The position numbers and the translations under genes were made by a program. From JANNXQ01 sp031425095 (GTDB taxonomy: Bacteria; Verrucomicrobiota; Verrucomicrobiia; Chthoniobacterales; Chthoniobacteraceae): a DNA stretch of 6,530 bases. Positions within the stretch are counted from its first letter, which is position 1; each line of letters begins with the position of its first letter. Shown here piece by piece: positions 6,324-6,530 of the stretch. The stretch lies in assembly GCA_031425095.1 (NCBI GenBank), contig JANPIS010000135.1:1-6530 (forward strand). The letters run 5' to 3'. The notes beneath the pieces are model-generated. The model saw only the letters and a list, made by a program, of their open reading frames with translations, was not told where the DNA came from and did no database searches.

Positions 6324-6530
6324 ATGCGCGCCGTTTCCGCTATGCCCTCCGCCCTTCAAGAGCCGCCAGCCGATCGGGGAAACGCTTCGGAGTGCGAGTT
6401 TACCATCCTGATGCCTTGCCTCAATGAGGTCGAGACGCTCGAGCGGTGCATCCTCAAGGCGCAGCGCAGTCTCGCGGAGCTGAAGCTGCGCGGCGAGGTG
6501 CTGATCGCGGATAATGGGAGCACCGATGGC
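6324..6530 (+). CDS. Family 2 glycosyltransferase, polyprenyl-phosphate-sugar synthase-like (5' part)
   Basis: An open frame runs from ATG 6324 off the window end, giving 69 residues. FTILMPCLNEVETLERCI (26-43) is the first strand and nucleotide-binding loop of the GT-A fold. EVLIADNGSTDG (58-69) is the second strand with the Asp that contacts the nucleotide. The wording MPCLNE plus ADNGSTDG is typical of the bacterial dolichol-phosphate-mannose/glucose synthase-like group, which moves a sugar from a nucleotide donor to polyprenyl phosphate on the cytoplasmic face. A second in-frame ATG at 6342 would shorten the protein by six residues and is equally possible. No Shine-Dalgarno is obvious at either. 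It is divergent from the GT-C gene at 6172, which by inference could use its product. The DxD motif and any C-terminal membrane helices lie outside the window, so the subgroup is less sure than the family. Confidence 0.85.
   Translation, partial: MRAVSAMPSALQEPPADRGNASECEFTILMPCLNEVETLERCILKAQRSLAELKLRGEVLIADNGSTDG

Noticed and set aside
5481..6359. A 292-codon minus-strand frame overlapping the 486-residue GT-C gene
   Set aside because: It is a shifted frame of the GT-C gene with no motif, and the GT-C frame carries the acidic pair, the PP motif and the helices.
6112..6411. A 99-codon plus-strand frame across the divergent spacer
   Set aside because: It overlaps both the GT-C start and the GT2 start in another frame, and its translation shows no conserved pattern.

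Overview
The window is part of a surface-glycan or glycoconjugate assembly locus from a high-GC bacterium. Nearly every gene falls into sugar transfer or small-molecule methylation: a GT-B glycosyltransferase, an FkbM-type methyltransferase, a class I SAM methyltransferase, two GT-C-like polytopic membrane proteins, and the first 69 residues of a family 2 (polyprenyl-phosphate-sugar synthase-like) glycosyltransferase. None of the starts has a clear Shine-Dalgarno sequence at normal spacing. High GC, weak or absent SD and this gene mix would fit a Verrucomicrobia-like or other environmental lineage, but that is an impression and not a taxonomic call.

Layout. Positions 1-1985 hold a minus-strand unit: the FkbM methyltransferase (1197-1985), then after 6 bp the GT4-type glycosyltransferase (15-1190), whose stop codon overlaps (ATGA) or abuts a possible further minus-strand gene leaving the window at base 1. 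A 182-bp divergent spacer (1986-2167) separates this from a plus-strand SAM methyltransferase (2168-2908), which carries a good TATACT -10 box only 7 bp before its GTG codon and may be leaderless. A 37-bp convergent spacer with a small hairpin follows. Two minus-strand GT-C-like membrane proteins come next (2946-4580 and 4712-6172), 131 bp apart. A second divergent spacer (6173-6323), with a 13-bp palindrome beside the minus-strand start, leads into the plus-strand GT2 gene cut by the window edge.

A plausible joint job, by inference: the GT2 protein loads a sugar onto a polyprenyl phosphate, the GT-C proteins move such lipid-linked sugars to an acceptor on the outer face of the inner membrane, the GT4 enzyme adds a sugar from a nucleotide donor in the cytoplasm, and the two methyltransferases decorate sugars. 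The sequence does not tell the sugars or the final product. I found no RNA gene, CRISPR array, mobile element or clear novel system.
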